A stretch of 64,000 bases of DNA from Lucinisca nassula (GCA_963580285.1 OY757020.1:95359497-95423496), one strand, 5' to 3'. Shown: positions 10,600 through 21,700, numbered from the stretch's first letter. Translations and numbers: made by a program. Notes: generated by a model not told the origin, from the sequence alone.

Positions 10600-11430
10600 A
10601 AACACGTGCATATATATCCTTTTCTAACGTTTTCGATGCGAGAAAATGACGTTAAACCAAAAACGTCAAGGTGATCGACTAGTGACGCCATGAATTGGCA
10701 ATTATATCACTCGCCCATGTGACGACGTTTTGGTTGATCACACTCGGTGTGATGAACACACGTTAGAACCAAAAGATCCTTATTACGGCTGTTGTTTCAT
10801 CGTCGGCGTATGAAATACTCGTATATGACCTTGTTGTGCGAGTATGTTGTTTGACGTTATCTCACACGTCTGTGTGTTGTACACTCAGTAGGACGAAAAT
10901 ATCTCCTTATCGACGTTTATGGATGGCTATTGTTGACTGCTTATATTTTTTTCCTAGGTTGAAAGGGTCTGACATTTATGACTCAAGTCTGCTTGTCAAC
11001 TTTCAACTTTATTTTATTTTTTCAATCTCAGGTTTACAATTTAGCAAACAACATGAGAAATATATATCAACATGCAATACTAACAGATACATGACAGCTT
11101 ACAACAAATACAATTTCCTTTGGTAGCTAGGTCTCCTAAACATGAAATGTAGTGGCATGGAAGCACACAGGTGTTAGTTTTAATTTAATGTCGCTAAAGG
11201 TGTTCCGGATCTCTCAGTGCGTTTTTTCCTTTACCTCTAGTGGTTTTCGCCTGCCGAGTTTTTTTTTTCGCAGTTCTTGTGTCGTCGTCTGTTGAGAAGA
11301 CTGATGTTAATTTCCCTACACCAAGTCCCAGAATTATACTTATTTTCATGTTCATCTCACTTGAACATGAAATTCGATATGTTCACGATTATTGAACTAC
11401 AAATAAATGATACATGTCTGCTCAAATCAG
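10600..11430. other. V-repeat remainder, then no recognised feature
   Basis: 10600-10800 continues family V (AACGTCAAGGTGATCG, AGTGACGCCATGAATT). From 10800 to 11430 I see only short chance frames and T-runs. Confidence 0.35.
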
Positions 11431-11437
11431 CAAACGA

Positions 11438-11511
11438 TGTTGTTTGTCCTGCTTATAGATTTTAAAATGCCAACAATTGTTGGCATTTTAAAATTTATGA
11501 GCAGGACAAAT
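11438..11511. repeat. Palindrome family W, clean copy
   Basis: Near-perfect inverted repeat TTTGTCCTGCTTATAGATTT...AAATTTATGAGCAGGACAAA centred on CCAACAATTGTTGG. Confidence 0.65.
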
Positions 11512-11769
11512 TTCATACTCAAAATTTACAACCTCGGACCCTGACAAGAATCGCCTCCTTTTCCTCTGTCTGTTGTCGTCTGATATAGTTGACCATGAAA
11601 TAATGCCTATCTTGTGGTGAATGTATTTGTCCGACAATCAATAATTTTCTGTATCTCGGGCTGCCCTAATTACGAAGACTTGCTTATTTAAATATACAAT
11701 ATATATTGAAAATTTTAACACCAAAAATTAAAACAGTTCAGAAAAAAATGTGATTTTTTTTTCATAATT

Positions 11770-11935
11770 CTTCTCAAAACATAGATTGTGGGTACTCGTT
11801 AGAACTGCCTCGATGAGGCAGTTCTAACGAGTACCCACGAGCTAATGTTTTAAGAAGAAATAAGAAAAATAAGGTATACCCCTGTAAACCCCAGTTATTT
11901 TCTATATGAAAGTGGGGCTTAGCTAGCGCGTCGCC
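11770..11935. mobile_element. Family H palindromic MITE
   Basis: Hairpin with core GAACTGCCTCGATGAGGCAG and arms ending in GGTACTCGTTA. It is followed by AGAAATAAGAAAAATAAGG and the CCCCAGTT...AGTGGGGCTTA block. The left-hand H flank is missing. Confidence 0.6.
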
Positions 11936-12252
11936 GTAAAAAGAAATTTACGGCAGTAAAAGATTTACCTCCCCAAAAGACCCAGTTATCCCATTAATCG
12001 TATGCACAAAACCCACTTCTTTTTTTTTTTTTTTTTTTTTGTACTTCACACCTCAGGTAAAGAGATTAACGGACACTCGTCCATCAATTTAATTAAAGTG
12101 TGGTTTACTGGCGTTCACACGTTATTAGCAATGAAGGTGTGAATAATAAACAAACTGTGTATTCTATCAATCTATCTATCTATCTACTGAGTCGGTCACA
12201 TACGGCCATTACCTCCGTTGGGTGGGTGGATGAAATTAGGATTTATCTTTAA

Positions 12253-12399
12253 CCCTTATCTTGCTGAATATTCATTTAAGCCACAACCACTTCTGTCTAT
12301 CAACCAATCAAATTACTTGATGTAATTCTTCACAAGCCATCTGATCAGGATCTACACTGTTTGCAAAGATAGGGGTTGTCGTGAACAGCAAGATAAGGG
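12253..12399 (-). mobile_element. MITE family K (TTAA-flanked), shortened
   Basis: Bounded by TTAA at 12249-12252 and 12400-12403. Ends are CCCTTATCTTGCTGAATATT and GAACAGCAAGATAAGGG. Only one arm of the central GATCAGATGGCTT hairpin remains, with TCTACACTGTTTGC. Five other copies occur in this window. Confidence 0.7.
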
Positions 12400-12559
12400 T
12401 TAAAAAATTCGCTGGATGAGTCCTTAAACTATCTACAATCTGATTAGCAGATGTATACTTAAACGCATACCTCTAAGACCCAATCTACACTGTACGGACT
12501 TCTGCGGTCTTGACACCTGTCGCAGACGAGGGCAGAATATTCCCCTGGGGAATAGTTCT

Positions 12560-12960
12560 TGAAAAAAAAAAAAAAAAGAAGAATGCTTTTGGGCATCACT
12601 ATAGGCCTGGTACCTACTGTTAATCAAGTAATTTCGTATTTGCCCAGCTACATGTCGGAGGTCTGCGGCCAATAGAGCTGACCCAGGACCTGTAACTGGG
12701 ACAATACGAAATTACTTGATTAATGACATTTTTTTTTAATTGACACCATTTAACGTGATTATTGACCTCAGTGTAAATACGGATGTCCGCCGAACAATAC
12801 AGGCCTGTTACCTACGGTATTGTGTAATTTCGTATTGGACCAGCTACTTGTCGGAGGTCTGCTGTATTGGCCCGAAGCCGAAGGTCGAGGCCAATACAGC
12901 TGACCGAGGACCTGTAACTGGGACGATACGAAATTACTTGACTCATGATAATTCTAATAA
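12560..12960. repeat. Palindromic repeat family Q, two copies
   Basis: Two adjacent inverted repeats (about 12600-12720 and 12800-12950). Each runs from ATTTCGTATTGG.CCAGCTA to its complement CGAAATTACTTGA, with inner arms GAGGTCTGC/GCTGACC. The same family fills 38670-39285. An A15 tract lies at about 12561. Confidence 0.6.
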
Positions 12961-13410
12961 TTGACACCATTAAAACATGAATATTGATTTTTGACCTCAG
13001 TGTAAATACGGATGACCTGCGAACAATACTGGATAGTCAGTTAATAATGTCTGTTATTTACATTTGATGCCCTTGTTTGAGTTGAAGCTGTCACAAGGGT
13101 CAAGAATAATCAAACTTATCTGATTGCCAGGAAGCTGTCGTGACACCCTCATCGAGTGACATTTGGACACATTGAACTTCAGAACTTCATATGCCAATCG
13201 CCAGTCGTCCCTCACTGTGCTAGTCTGTCCAGGTCATCTTGTAAAATAAGACAGTCAGAAGGAGAGTGTATGTCCCTATACATCACACAATCGTCAGCAA
13301 ACAAACGGACAGGTGACCTGACAAGAGGCCATTTATGAATACTAAGAAAAGGACCCGTCCAAATACCGAAACTTGTGGGACACCAGATAAATCAGGGACT
13401 TGGCCATCAA

Positions 13411-13717
13411 GTTTTTGTTTGTTTGTTTGATTTGAAGTTTATCGTCCCAGTCAACGCTGTGTAGGTCATTTTGGAGACGTTGCCTCCAATTTTGTGGGAC
13501 TTTTACCCGACACTGACATGAAATGATATCTCAAGCCCTGCCGCCCAATGAAACCAATAGAGTTTATATGCATGGATGATCCGGCTCGCAACACTTTTCC
13601 TGGACAGGCTTAGAATCGCTGAGCAGTTTACCAGTACTCGTGTGCGGTCGGTTTCAGCTCTGCGTGGAAGCATCATGCAGCCCAATTTATTTCTTCAAGC
13701 CCCGATGGGCGGGGGCC
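13411..13717 (-). mobile_element. SINE-like family S
   Basis: Reverse-strand copy with (TTTG)n at the left, CGTCCCAGTCAACGCTG, CCAATGAAACCAATAGAG and the GCCCCGATGGGCGGGGG head on the right. Essentially full length. Confidence 0.75.
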
Positions 13718-13812
13718 ATGGCCATCAAGTACAACTTGTTGTGTGCGCTCCGAGAGCCATGAGCTTATATTCAGTTTGTCAGACTATGTATCTCAAAGTC
13801 CACGATAATTAA

Positions 13813-13816
13813 GTCA

Positions 13817-13876
<60 letters not shown>

Positions 13877-13881
13877 GTCTG

Positions 13882-13914
<33 letters not shown>
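13813..13914. repeat. (TCTA)n microsatellite
   Basis: About 25 tandem TCTA/ATCT units with two TCTG interruptions. It may be the tail of a lost retroelement or an independent microsatellite. Confidence 0.95.
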
Positions 13915-14079
13915 TGACCGAGCTGTCCGTTTATCTGTCTATTCGCCCGTCCGCCCACGAGTCCTTCTGCCCGCAACCGGTCGGTCGGTCGTTGTCTGCG
14001 AAATGAATGATTTTTGAATGTACATGTCATTTTTATTGGTCTCATCAAACTCTTATTTTGATAACGCATCCATGAGAAA

Positions 14080-14285
14080 TTACCCAGCGGGCAAACGTCG
14101 TTTATACAACGGCTTATCGTCGATGCAACGTAATGACGCTACATCGACGGTTCAGCGATGTTGCTTAGACGTCATGTGCCCGCCTATCGTGGTATTTTTT
14201 TTTCTTATTTCTGTTTCTAACATAGCTAGTTGCTACTCGCTATAAACGCCATGGTGAGGCATTTTCTCTCGATAAGAGATACGAT
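14080..14285. repeat. Small MITE-like segments, weak H hairpin
   Basis: 14090-14168 carries CGTCGATGCAACG and CATCGACGGTTCAGCG as an imperfect inverted repeat between CCAGCGGGCA and TGTGCCCGC. 14190-14260 resembles a degraded H hairpin. Confidence 0.35.
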
Positions 14286-14453
14286 TTATTTAAAGACGGC
14301 AAGTTATAAAGAATGCAACATAAGCTCTGTGTGAGCTTTTGAACTGACTGCTTTAACAAACTTTAACTGCTTAACATCAGTGTAAATTTTGATCAGCTGG
14401 AAAAACTGCATTCGTCGAATACTTTTATTAAGCATTTGAAAAGTTTTATATTG

Positions 14454-15200
14454 CACGACCCGCAGAAAAAGCGACCGACTGAAGTCGGTTGATTTCTAAG
14501 AGTGCCCTAAAATCACCGTGTCATTCTGTCAGTCTGTCCGTAACCCGTTTGTGAAAATTGGTGATAGTGACTTAACCGCTTGGAATATCTAAACAATTTT
14601 TGGCATACTGATAGATATCAATGAGATCTAACCAATTAACTTGCGAAATATTACATTCTATTTAGTATAGCCTCGCCGAGGCGAAAAAATGTAAAAATTT
14701 TCGAACTGCTTCTCCTCGGAAACCGTTGGGCCGATTGAAGTCAAATTTCATATGGAGCCTCTATGGGATGGGGGAAACCAAAATGCTCATGGGGTCCAGG
14801 TCACATGACCGAAATGGCCGCCAAGCCATATATGGTAAAAACCCTTCAAAAATAGTCTTCTCCAGAACCACTGGGCAGATTTCCACGAAACTTGATAAAT
14901 AGCATCTGGGACGTAGGCCCATCATAAATTGCTAAAATAGTGACCCTGGGTTGACCTTGCCCTTCTTTGTGCCTAGGTCAAACTTTGACACGTATGCTTT
15001 TGTATTGGAAAAGTGAGAATGCATTTTATCCTGCATACGATTCAGAATACAGTACTAAAGTATAAGATATATTTTTGCTCCTTACGATAAGGCGCATTTA
15101 GTGGGGGAACCGTTTTAGGTCCAGGTCACATGACCAAAATGGCCGCCATACCCATATATGGTAACACTCATAAAGCTAAAAGCATCCGGCGGGTCGTGCA
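14454..15200. mobile_element. Element with short TIRs GCACGACCCGC
   Basis: GCACGACCCGC at 14454 and its complement GCGGGTCGTGC at 15189-15199 bound about 745 bp. Inside are two related stretches with GGTCCAGGTCACATGACC and AAATGGCCGCCA.ACC, and a small palindrome GCCTCGCCGAGGC. This resembles the short tandem-array elements at 25.7, 31.8 and 56.2 kb. No coding frame. Confidence 0.5.
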
Positions 15201-15279
15201 CTTCAGCTGAAGCACTGGTTATTACTTGAATTCGATTTCAGCTGTGTTGATATCACGGACATTCATTATTTGATTATTG

Positions 15280-15370
15280 TGTTAGCAAGACGTTTCCTCC
15301 CTGGTCGTTTCCCCATAGTCTATTCGCCCCTTTTTTCACCCCTAGTCGTTTCGCCCCCAGACCAAACCCA
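15280..15370. repeat. Subterminal-type repeat, left partner
   Basis: Carries several TRGTCGTTTCSCCC words. The reverse complement of the same words is clustered at about 18145-18235, so these may be the ends of one ~2.9-kb composite or a dispersed family. Confidence 0.4.
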
Positions 15371-15407
15371 CCCATGTAAATTATATAAAAGATTTATTAT
15401 TAACGCC

Positions 15408-15410
<3 letters not shown>

Positions 15411-15478
<68 letters not shown>
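15411..15478. repeat. (GA)n microsatellite
   Basis: An uninterrupted run of about 34 AG dinucleotides. The Arg-Glu frame across it is an artefact. Confidence 0.97.
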
Positions 15479-15482
<4 letters not shown>

Positions 15483-15721
15483 ATCACACGCGATGTTTAC
15501 GCAATTAATGCGATTAATGGTGAGGTGTGGAAATCCTTGCTCTATGGAAATTTAATCATCTTTAATGACCTTTTTAGCACATTTGCCGGTTAAGTGTTTT
15601 AAATTAGATGGTTGTTTCTTTAACAGTGGCGGCGAGCATCTGCTGGAAAGGTTAAATCGTTGTAACAGATTTATCTTTTGTTTCAAGAAAATCTTTCAAA
15701 CACCGACGGCAGGGCTCTATA

Positions 15722-15999
15722 AGCTTCTCACGAAAACACGCCTATATAATTTTGACCCCCTTGAACCCCACTTTTATATTGTAAAACTGGGGTTTCCGGG
15801 GGTAAACCATATTTTTCTTATTTCTGCTCTAAAATATAGTTTGTGGGTACTCGTTAGAACCGCCTCGATGAGGCGGTTCTAACGAGTGCCCACAATCTAT
15901 ATTTAGAGCAGAAATAAGAAAAATATCACAATTTTTCATCCTAAAAATTTCATTTTTCGGCGATAAAGGTGGCAATGTATTTGTATAGGCGTGTTTTCG
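15722..15999. mobile_element. Family H palindromic MITE, best preserved
   Basis: Inverted ends CTCACGAAAACACGCCTATA and TATAGGCGTGTTTTCGTAAT enclose CCCCACTTTTATA, a CTGGGGTTTCC block, AGAAATAAGAAAAAT on both sides, and a long central stem with core AACCGCCTCGATGAGGCGG. Clear full-length palindromic MITE of about 280 bp. Confidence 0.75.
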
Positions 16000-16455
16000 T
16001 AATGCGCTCAAAGATTACAGCATCATTCATCCTTGAAATCGTACGTTTTTCAAAGTCTAATGAAGCGGAGTAATGTCTGTTTTTGTGCATTGAGTGTCAG
16101 GAAGAAGATTGCCGCCGCCATTCTGTTCATGACTTGTGATGTGTATGAGCGATGACAACATCGACTTTGTGTGACTGGTAAAGTAGAAGTGGAGGCAATG
16201 ATCAGGAATCGATACAATTAACCCACAGCTCCCATCAGAGACACCAAAGGGAAAGAAACACAAACATGAAACAACAGACCCCAATGGAAACATCAATAGT
16301 GGAAAGTCAAAAGGACAGCCACTTTCCCACAAAATGGCCAACAGGTGGTAAGTCTTATTTATACAGTTATTTGGAAAAATAGGCCTGGCCTGAGACTTTT
16401 AAGCAAACCATGTAGACCCTGATCACTTAAATTCCAGAACTATAATAAACAAGTC
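16000..16455. other. No feature recognised
   Basis: A minus-strand open frame exists here but has no recognisable domain and no codon-bias support. Confidence 0.3.
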
Positions 16456-16459
16456 AGAC

Positions 16460-17118
16460 CCTGATTACACGGACTTTGATGTTACGCCTTAGAAAGCCTA
16501 GTGTCTGGTTTGCCTTTTTAGTGATGTTGTCTATGTGTGCGTGCCAGGTGAGGTCTTTTGTGAGTTTCACACCCAAGTATTTGGCTGCATCTACAGTGTC
16601 CAGAGGAGTGTTGTGAAGAAAATACTGGGTAGGTATTAGGGTTTTTCGTTTGGTGATTTGCAGGACCTGACACATAGCTGGGTTAAAGGACATGTCCCAG
16701 GTCTTTTCCCAGATCTCAAGTTGCTGCAGGTCATGCTGGAGAAGTCTTGAGTGGGCTGAGGTAGAGATAGCTAGATAGATAGCAGTGTCATCAGCGAATA
16801 ATCTGACTATAGAAGATTTAACGGCCTCGGTGAGGTCGTTAATGTATATTAAGAACAGAAGGGGACCAAGAACAGAGCCCTGAGGGACTACAGAGGAAAC
16901 AGGGATAGAAGAGGAGGAGGATCCATTCACTACAACAGACTGAGACCTGTTGTCTAGGAAACCCTTAATCCACTGCAGTGTTTGGCCCCGTATACCGTAG
17001 AAGTGAAGCATGTACAGTAATTTTTCATGATGTCAAAAGCCTTCGAAAAGTCAAGTAGAATGAGATCTACCTGGCTTTTTTCATTTACTGCCTGGAGGAT
17101 GTCGTCGATAACTAGTAA
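16460..17118 (-). pseudogene. LINE RT core, inverted segment
   Basis: Read on the minus strand, the fragment begins at LVIDDILQAVNEKSQVD and passes motif A LILLDFSKAFD. It shifts frame once near 17010-17030, then continues QWIKGFLDNRSQS, motif B VPQGSVLGPLLF and the catalytic LFADDTAIYL, and ends at KKANQTLGFLRRN. It lacks an N-terminal endonuclease. The frameshift and the inversion make it non-functional. Close in sequence to the LINE at 8750 but from a different copy or subfamily. Confidence 0.8.
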
Positions 17119-17632
17119 GGCTACTAAGACACTCGGTTTCCTTCGTAGAAATTTGGCTTTCGCACCGAGGGAAACCAAGGATGCTGCATACAAAACCTTA
17201 GTCCGCCCCAAGCTTGAATATGCAGCTCCAGTTTGGATGCCCTATCATCAAAAGGAGACTGATAGAATAGAAAAAGTTCAGAGGACTGCTGCTCGCTGGA
17301 CCTGCAGACGTTGGCGCAACCAAAGCCACGTTGGAGAGATGCTTGAAGAACTCCAGTGGCCGACTCTGCAAGAAAGGCAAGAGCAGGCTTCGCTGACTCT
17401 ATTCTATAAAATCCACAATAATTTAGCCATTATAGATAAGAGTAGGTACCTATCTGAAGCTGGTGGAGGATGTAGGAGAACCAGGTCCCATCCCTTTCAG
17501 TATCACCGTCCTAATGCTTATACGGATGGTTTTAAGAGTTCTTTTTTCCCCAGGACAATTGCAACTTGGAATGGCCTTACAATCGAAGCTGTCTCTTCTG
17601 AGACAGTTGATGGGTTTAAGGCCAAAATATAA
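17118..17632 (+). pseudogene. LINE RT C-terminal region, sense segment
   Basis: Starts at KATKTLGFLRRNLAFAPRE, where the inverted piece stops, and continues through TLVRPKLEYAAPVW, VQRTAARWTCRRW and SSFFPRTIATWNGL to the stop at 17632. These are the conserved C-terminal blocks of this LINE group, and the fragments at 23.75 and 25.1 kb share them. No catalytic motif lies in this piece. Confidence 0.8.
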
Positions 17633-18139
17633 TATCCTAGGGTTGGGCAGGGGATAGGCATGGATTCCTTCCCCTGATGGCTTCTTGTAAATAGTTTTAA
17701 TCTGCTGGTGGCTGTGTCACAAAGTTCTTTTTGGGGTGGGGATTGAAAACATTTGTGCCACACCCCAAACCTGTTATCATGGTCAGAATTGACCGAAAAC
17801 AGTATCGGGAGAAAGAAAGAAAGAAAAGAAGCATAAGGAGCTGAGTTTGACAGGAGCGTTTTTCCCTGAATAACTTTAGCAGTGAAGAATTCCTATGCCT
17901 AGTAACTTTGGGTCGATTGACAAACAGTCGACTCAAAAAGTGCAGATAAAATATCATGAACAATGCACATATGTTCAGCTTCTTTTAACATCAGTACCCC
18001 AAGAAGATTTTAGTATAGCGTAACAAAAATGTGCAGCACGCAGCAGAAAGAAGAAAAAAAAAAGCAACATAAATGAAAATAGACAAAAAAAACAAGGATC
18101 GCCACTAAATGGTTGCAAATATATTGCTTTGAAAAAGAA

Positions 18140-18240
18140 ATGGTGAGAGGGGAGGGGCGAAACGATTATGGAGGCTAAACGACCAGTGCGGGGGAAACGA
18201 CTATAGTGGGAAAAGACTAGGGGAGGAGAAACAATAATTA
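18140..18240. repeat. Subterminal-type repeat, right partner
   Basis: GGGGCGAAACGATTATGG, AAACGACCAGTGCGGG and GAAACGACTATAGTGGG are the inverse of the words at 15280-15370. Confidence 0.4.
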
Positions 18241-18324
18241 TTCTGTTTCGGATTCGTTTTAGTATTTCGGTTTAATCAAATCCCGGAAGTGAAATTTGAT
18301 CATGTGACTATTGTTATAATCAAA

Positions 18325-18702
18325 ATGTCGGACGAATCACCTCCCCCAGATATCCAAGCAGGTCCCTCCTCGACAGCTGGTCAGGTAGTGAGATTAAATA
18401 AGTTAGGTGTTGTATTGTTCTCCTTTTGTTATTTGTTCTTGGCAGTAGAAGATATTGTGCAACTGCTTGGCACAGTTGCTGAGATAAAATGCTTCTAGTT
18501 GATTGGTCATGTACCAGTATTCGGACATACATTTGCTGCGTGTTTGTTCAAAGTGGTGGGCATAGAGATTGAACTAGAGTTCTTGGCTGACCTAGATTTC
18601 AAAGGCAGAGTGGTTTATGTTCTGACTGACTGTCAACAAGCAATTAAAACTGCAGTCAGTGGTGAAATGCCAACAAACAAAATTGAAGCGGTCCTTAACA
18701 GA
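18325..18702 (+). pseudogene. Unrecognised open frame, possibly a gene fragment
   Basis: ATG at 18325 opens MSDESPPPDIQAGPSSTAGQ, followed by a good potential donor (CAG/GTAGTG at 18385) and a possible acceptor (TTCTTGGCAG at 18445). Read straight through, the frame reaches VEDIVQLLGTVAEIK and then one TAG at 18496. It stays open as LIGHVPVFGHTFAACLFKVV and VVYVLTDCQQAIKTAVSGEM until the 9-bp duplication that marks the insertion at 18703. I do not recognise the protein. Splicing at the listed sites gives an immediate stop, so a real gene would need other splice sites or the copy is dead. It could also be part of an unidentified transposon. The proline/serine-rich acidic start is typical of a real N-terminus. 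Confidence 0.3.
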
Positions 18703-19394
18703 GGGTGCATACATTTACCGGGAAGCACCAAAATACCGGAAAGCAAACCAAAATACCGGAAAGCACATATAAATACCAAAAAGCACTTTGTACTTGTTTT
18801 TTTTTCAGCGGAGCAACATGTTAAAAATGTAATTTAGGCCTATGTATTAGATTATATTGATAATTTTACCTAAAAAACTTAAATATTTATCCCCAGTCCC
18901 CTAGGATATTGTCAGAATGACATGCAAGTTTCAAGAATTACACGCTGCTATCTATATAGATATATCTTCATACACTGCAGCAACCGTTTGAGAATGTTAA
19001 GTGCAGTTTAAAGAACTTGAACCAGACCGCTCGGAATACATTGGTTAAATAATGACGTCTTGATGTTAGTTCAACAAAGGGTGTCTATTCGGAGATCACC
19101 ACCAAGTGACCTTGTAAGGTTTACCAGTGTTTCCATTGCTAGAGCGGGGGTAGTATAACACGTCTGTTCAACAATTCACATGAACATTTAGCTGTTTAGC
19201 GGGTGGTGCGGGCTATATAGCCCTTTCAAGATTTTCACATATATCGAGCCGATCATTTGGGTTGGCAAAAATGGGAGAACCAGGAGAAAATCAGGCAAAA
19301 CTTGTCTTTCACACGTTTTTTGAGCGGGATGCGAACCACCAATTAAGCGAATGTAACTCAGAGAATAACCAAACAGAACTTGTCTCTTGCCACA

Positions 19395-19485
19395 AGTGAA
19401 CTGAGCTGGGCGCGAACCACAGCGATAAGCGACCTATTGAGAAAGAGTCAGCGCTCCTAACCACTAGGCCGCCGAGACCCGTTGA
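19395..19485 (-). repeat. tRNA-like SINE head
   Basis: On the minus strand, GCGGCCTAGTGGTTAGGAGC resembles an A box and GTGGTTCGCGCCCAG a B box, at about tRNA spacing. No clean acceptor stem is seen, so this is a SINE remnant rather than a functional tRNA gene. Confidence 0.45.
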
Positions 19486-19589
19486 AAACAATGTATAGGT
19501 ACAATGCAATGACAATGGCATGTTAAAGTGATGCTACATGCATTATAGAAGCAGTATTCATCTTTATTATATTGGAAACTACACGTTAG

Positions 19590-20070
19590 AACACTCTATA
19601 TTTTAGACCAAAATTAAGAAATATAAGGTTTACCCCTGCAAACACAAGTTTTCTATATAAAACAGGGGTTTAAGGGGGGTCAAAATTATATAGGCGTGTT
19701 TTCGTGATGCGGTGTGTTTTCAGGTTTCCCTATCCTAATGTGTCGCATCACGTGATCAGGTCCGTGAAATGAACACGCACTAAACCCCACTTATATAGAG
19801 AAAATTTGGGTAAACAATACTACACTTATTTCCGTTCTTAGGCAAAGGTTGTGGGTAGTCGTTATAACCGTCTCAAAGGGGCGGTTCTAACGAGCACCAC
19901 GACGTTTTAATAGGAAAAATTTCTTTCCGAGTTTTCATAAGAAAAGTAGCTATTTTGGAGATGTGAAAAATGCACTTTGTAGCACGTGTGTGTTATCTTA
20001 ATGTCTATTGGTAAGAAAGTCTCATTGAGACGGTTATAACGAGTACCCACAAGATTTTTTAGGACGAAGA
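19590..20070. repeat. Two or three degraded H MITE fragments
   Basis: 19600-19712 has the CAAGTTTTCTATATAAAACAGGGG block and a TATAGGCGTGTTTTCGTGAT end. 19775-19925 has CCCCACTTATATAGAG and a damaged hairpin (GTTATAACCGTCTC/GGGGCGGTTCTAAC). 19990-20060 has a single arm. Confidence 0.5.
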
Positions 20071-20794
20071 AGGGAAAGATATTTTCTTTTATGACTGGCT
20101 TAATCTTATTTCACTCATATTTGGGTCAATGTTAAACATATATATTTTCGTCTTCACTTATATTTTTGCACACAAAAATCACTATTATCCTGATCTGGAA
20201 CCGCACTGTTTGCAACTTTGAAAGTAAACAGCAGACGACAATTGTTGTGATTGGCATGTTAAATGGATAAATGACATAAGGCACGTGCCAACAATTGATC
20301 CAGTTATCTAAATGTGGTGAAACTTCAACAGGTATTCATTCGTTAATCAACGATCAAGGGTTTATGAGCCGGAGCACGACAATTTCTTCTCTTTAATAAC
20401 CTGTGCGTCTGATTAGACCCGTAGCAATGGATGATTTCTGTCACTTGATTTGACTTCAGATCAGACTGCGCAAATCATTACGAAAACACGTCTTTACAAA
20501 TACATGAAAAAAAATATAATAAGATTAAAAATTGTGATATTTTTTTCTTATTCCTGTTCGGGTGGGGCATGCTTACCATTGCAATAAAATCGCAAGTTAT
20601 ATAAGTCCAGAGCGCAACCATAATTGTTCCGGATATGTTATATATTGCATTTAAATACAACTTTCTAACGTTTTCCAGTATATATAGGCGCTTTTTGGTA
20701 TTTATATGTGCTTTCCGGTATTTTGGTTTGCTTTCCGGTATTTTGGTGCTTTCCGGTAAATGTATGCACCGCTTAACAGAGAGAGAATGCCGGT

Positions 20795-20865
20795 TTTGCA
20801 GTGCGTTTACTAACCGGAATTGACCCAATAACCGGAACCTACCTGGAATGACCGGAACTTCAAAA
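20795..20865. repeat. CCGGAA-rich repeat, partner of 23484-23553
   Basis: GTGCGTTTACTAACCGGAAT followed by GACCCAATAACCGGAAC. The reverse complement occurs at 23484-23553, giving inverted ends about 2.75 kb apart. The start resembles the TIR of the 18703 element (GGTGC.T..AC..ACCGG), so the families may be related. No target duplication was found. Confidence 0.4.
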
Positions 20866-20869
20866 TTCT

Positions 20870-21440
20870 TATTTTATCCAATTATCTACTTAATATGCAG
20901 AATATATGAGGTAGTAGGGAAATTAAGAGTGAGAGGAGACAATTTTGGATGAAAGATTCAGTATTATACTCACTTAAAGGCATTAAAAAAGTAAGTCTAG
21001 ATTAAACCAGGCATTTGTAGATAGCACAATGAAGCCTATTTAATTTTTTATAGATTTAAAGATATCACTGGTCAATGCTCAGGAGCAAACATCTGGTCTT
21101 AATTAGTGAGCACTTGCAGGTAATTACATGCACTATGGTGAACAGTGTCACATGTCATGTCCCGAAAGCGGAAATGTTCAATACCCAAGCTCATTAAAAA
21201 GCATTGATAACTTTGGCACTGTTAACTTAAATAAATCATATTATATAAAGCCTAAGGTTTATGGTGATTCATAATTGTGTAGCTAAATTTACCCCTTTGG
21301 TTAGAGCTAGGGACTAACATCCCACATCGCAGGTCCTGGTGTATGAATGTCATTTGACGTGTCACCAGTAACAATTCTGATTCTGATAGGTATGGCATGA
21401 AAATTCTCCCAGTGGGAACATGATGTTAAAGCAACGTTGA
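20870..21440. other. No gene recognised
   Basis: 21300-21400 (CCTGGTGTATGAATG, AACAATTCTGATTCTGAT) matches, inverted, 29270-29370. It is a dispersed repeat of unknown type. Otherwise AT-rich without signal. Confidence 0.35.
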
Positions 21441-21700
21441 TGCAACCGTCACCCTGTTGCATCGATGTTATGTGCCTCGATACCTCTGTCGGATGCGCGT
21501 CTGACTGGTGGTCGGCAACTCTTTCGTGGAGATTGATCAGGGAATGTTTTCATCGGTCATTCTCTCCCTTCCGTTGATTAAAGAGGGGCAGTTGTCAGCT
21601 TCTGGTGAAAGAATGTGCACTTTACTAGTTAACCGCTTACGTACAAGCCTGTCAGAAAAAGTGTAGAAGGTAAACTGACCGGCTCCAAATGCCGTTAAAT
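21440..21700 (+). mobile_element. SINE-like family T fragment
   Basis: Shares CATTCTCTCCCTTCCGTTGA, GGCAGTTGTCAGCTTCTGG, GAAAGAATGTGCACT and TTAACCGCTTACGTA with copies at 43660-43890 and 43895-44085. The copy at 43.9 kb has an A-box-like GGTAGCTCAGTCAAATGAGC, so a tRNA origin is likely. Confidence 0.55.

Larger units (their letters stand above)
16460..17830 (+). mobile_element. LINE insertion with 5' inversion
   Basis: Two pieces of one LINE lie head to head. 16460-17118 is antisense and carries the RT core. 17118-17830 is sense and carries the C-terminal region and 3' UTR, ending in a (GAAA)n tail at about 17811-17830. The protein breaks at the same point in both pieces, at TLGFLRRN. This is the signature of twin priming during target-primed reverse transcription. 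Confidence 0.75.
18703..20771. mobile_element. 2.07-kb TIR element with 9-bp TSD (Mutator-like?)
   Basis: Terminal inverted repeats of about 83 bp (18703-18785 and 20689-20771) start GGTGCATACATTTACCGG and contain three spaced ACCGGRAAGCA words, with about three mismatches. The 9 bases CTTAACAGA stand directly outside both ends (18694-18702 and 20772-20780). Long TIRs plus a 9-bp duplication fit the Mutator superfamily (inference). No transposase is visible. The interior holds H-type MITEs and a tRNA-like SINE head. Confidence 0.65.

Noticed and set aside
15270..15593. 107-residue open frame with an Arg-Glu run
   Set aside because: The run is translation of a (GA)n microsatellite, and the flanks have no protein signal.
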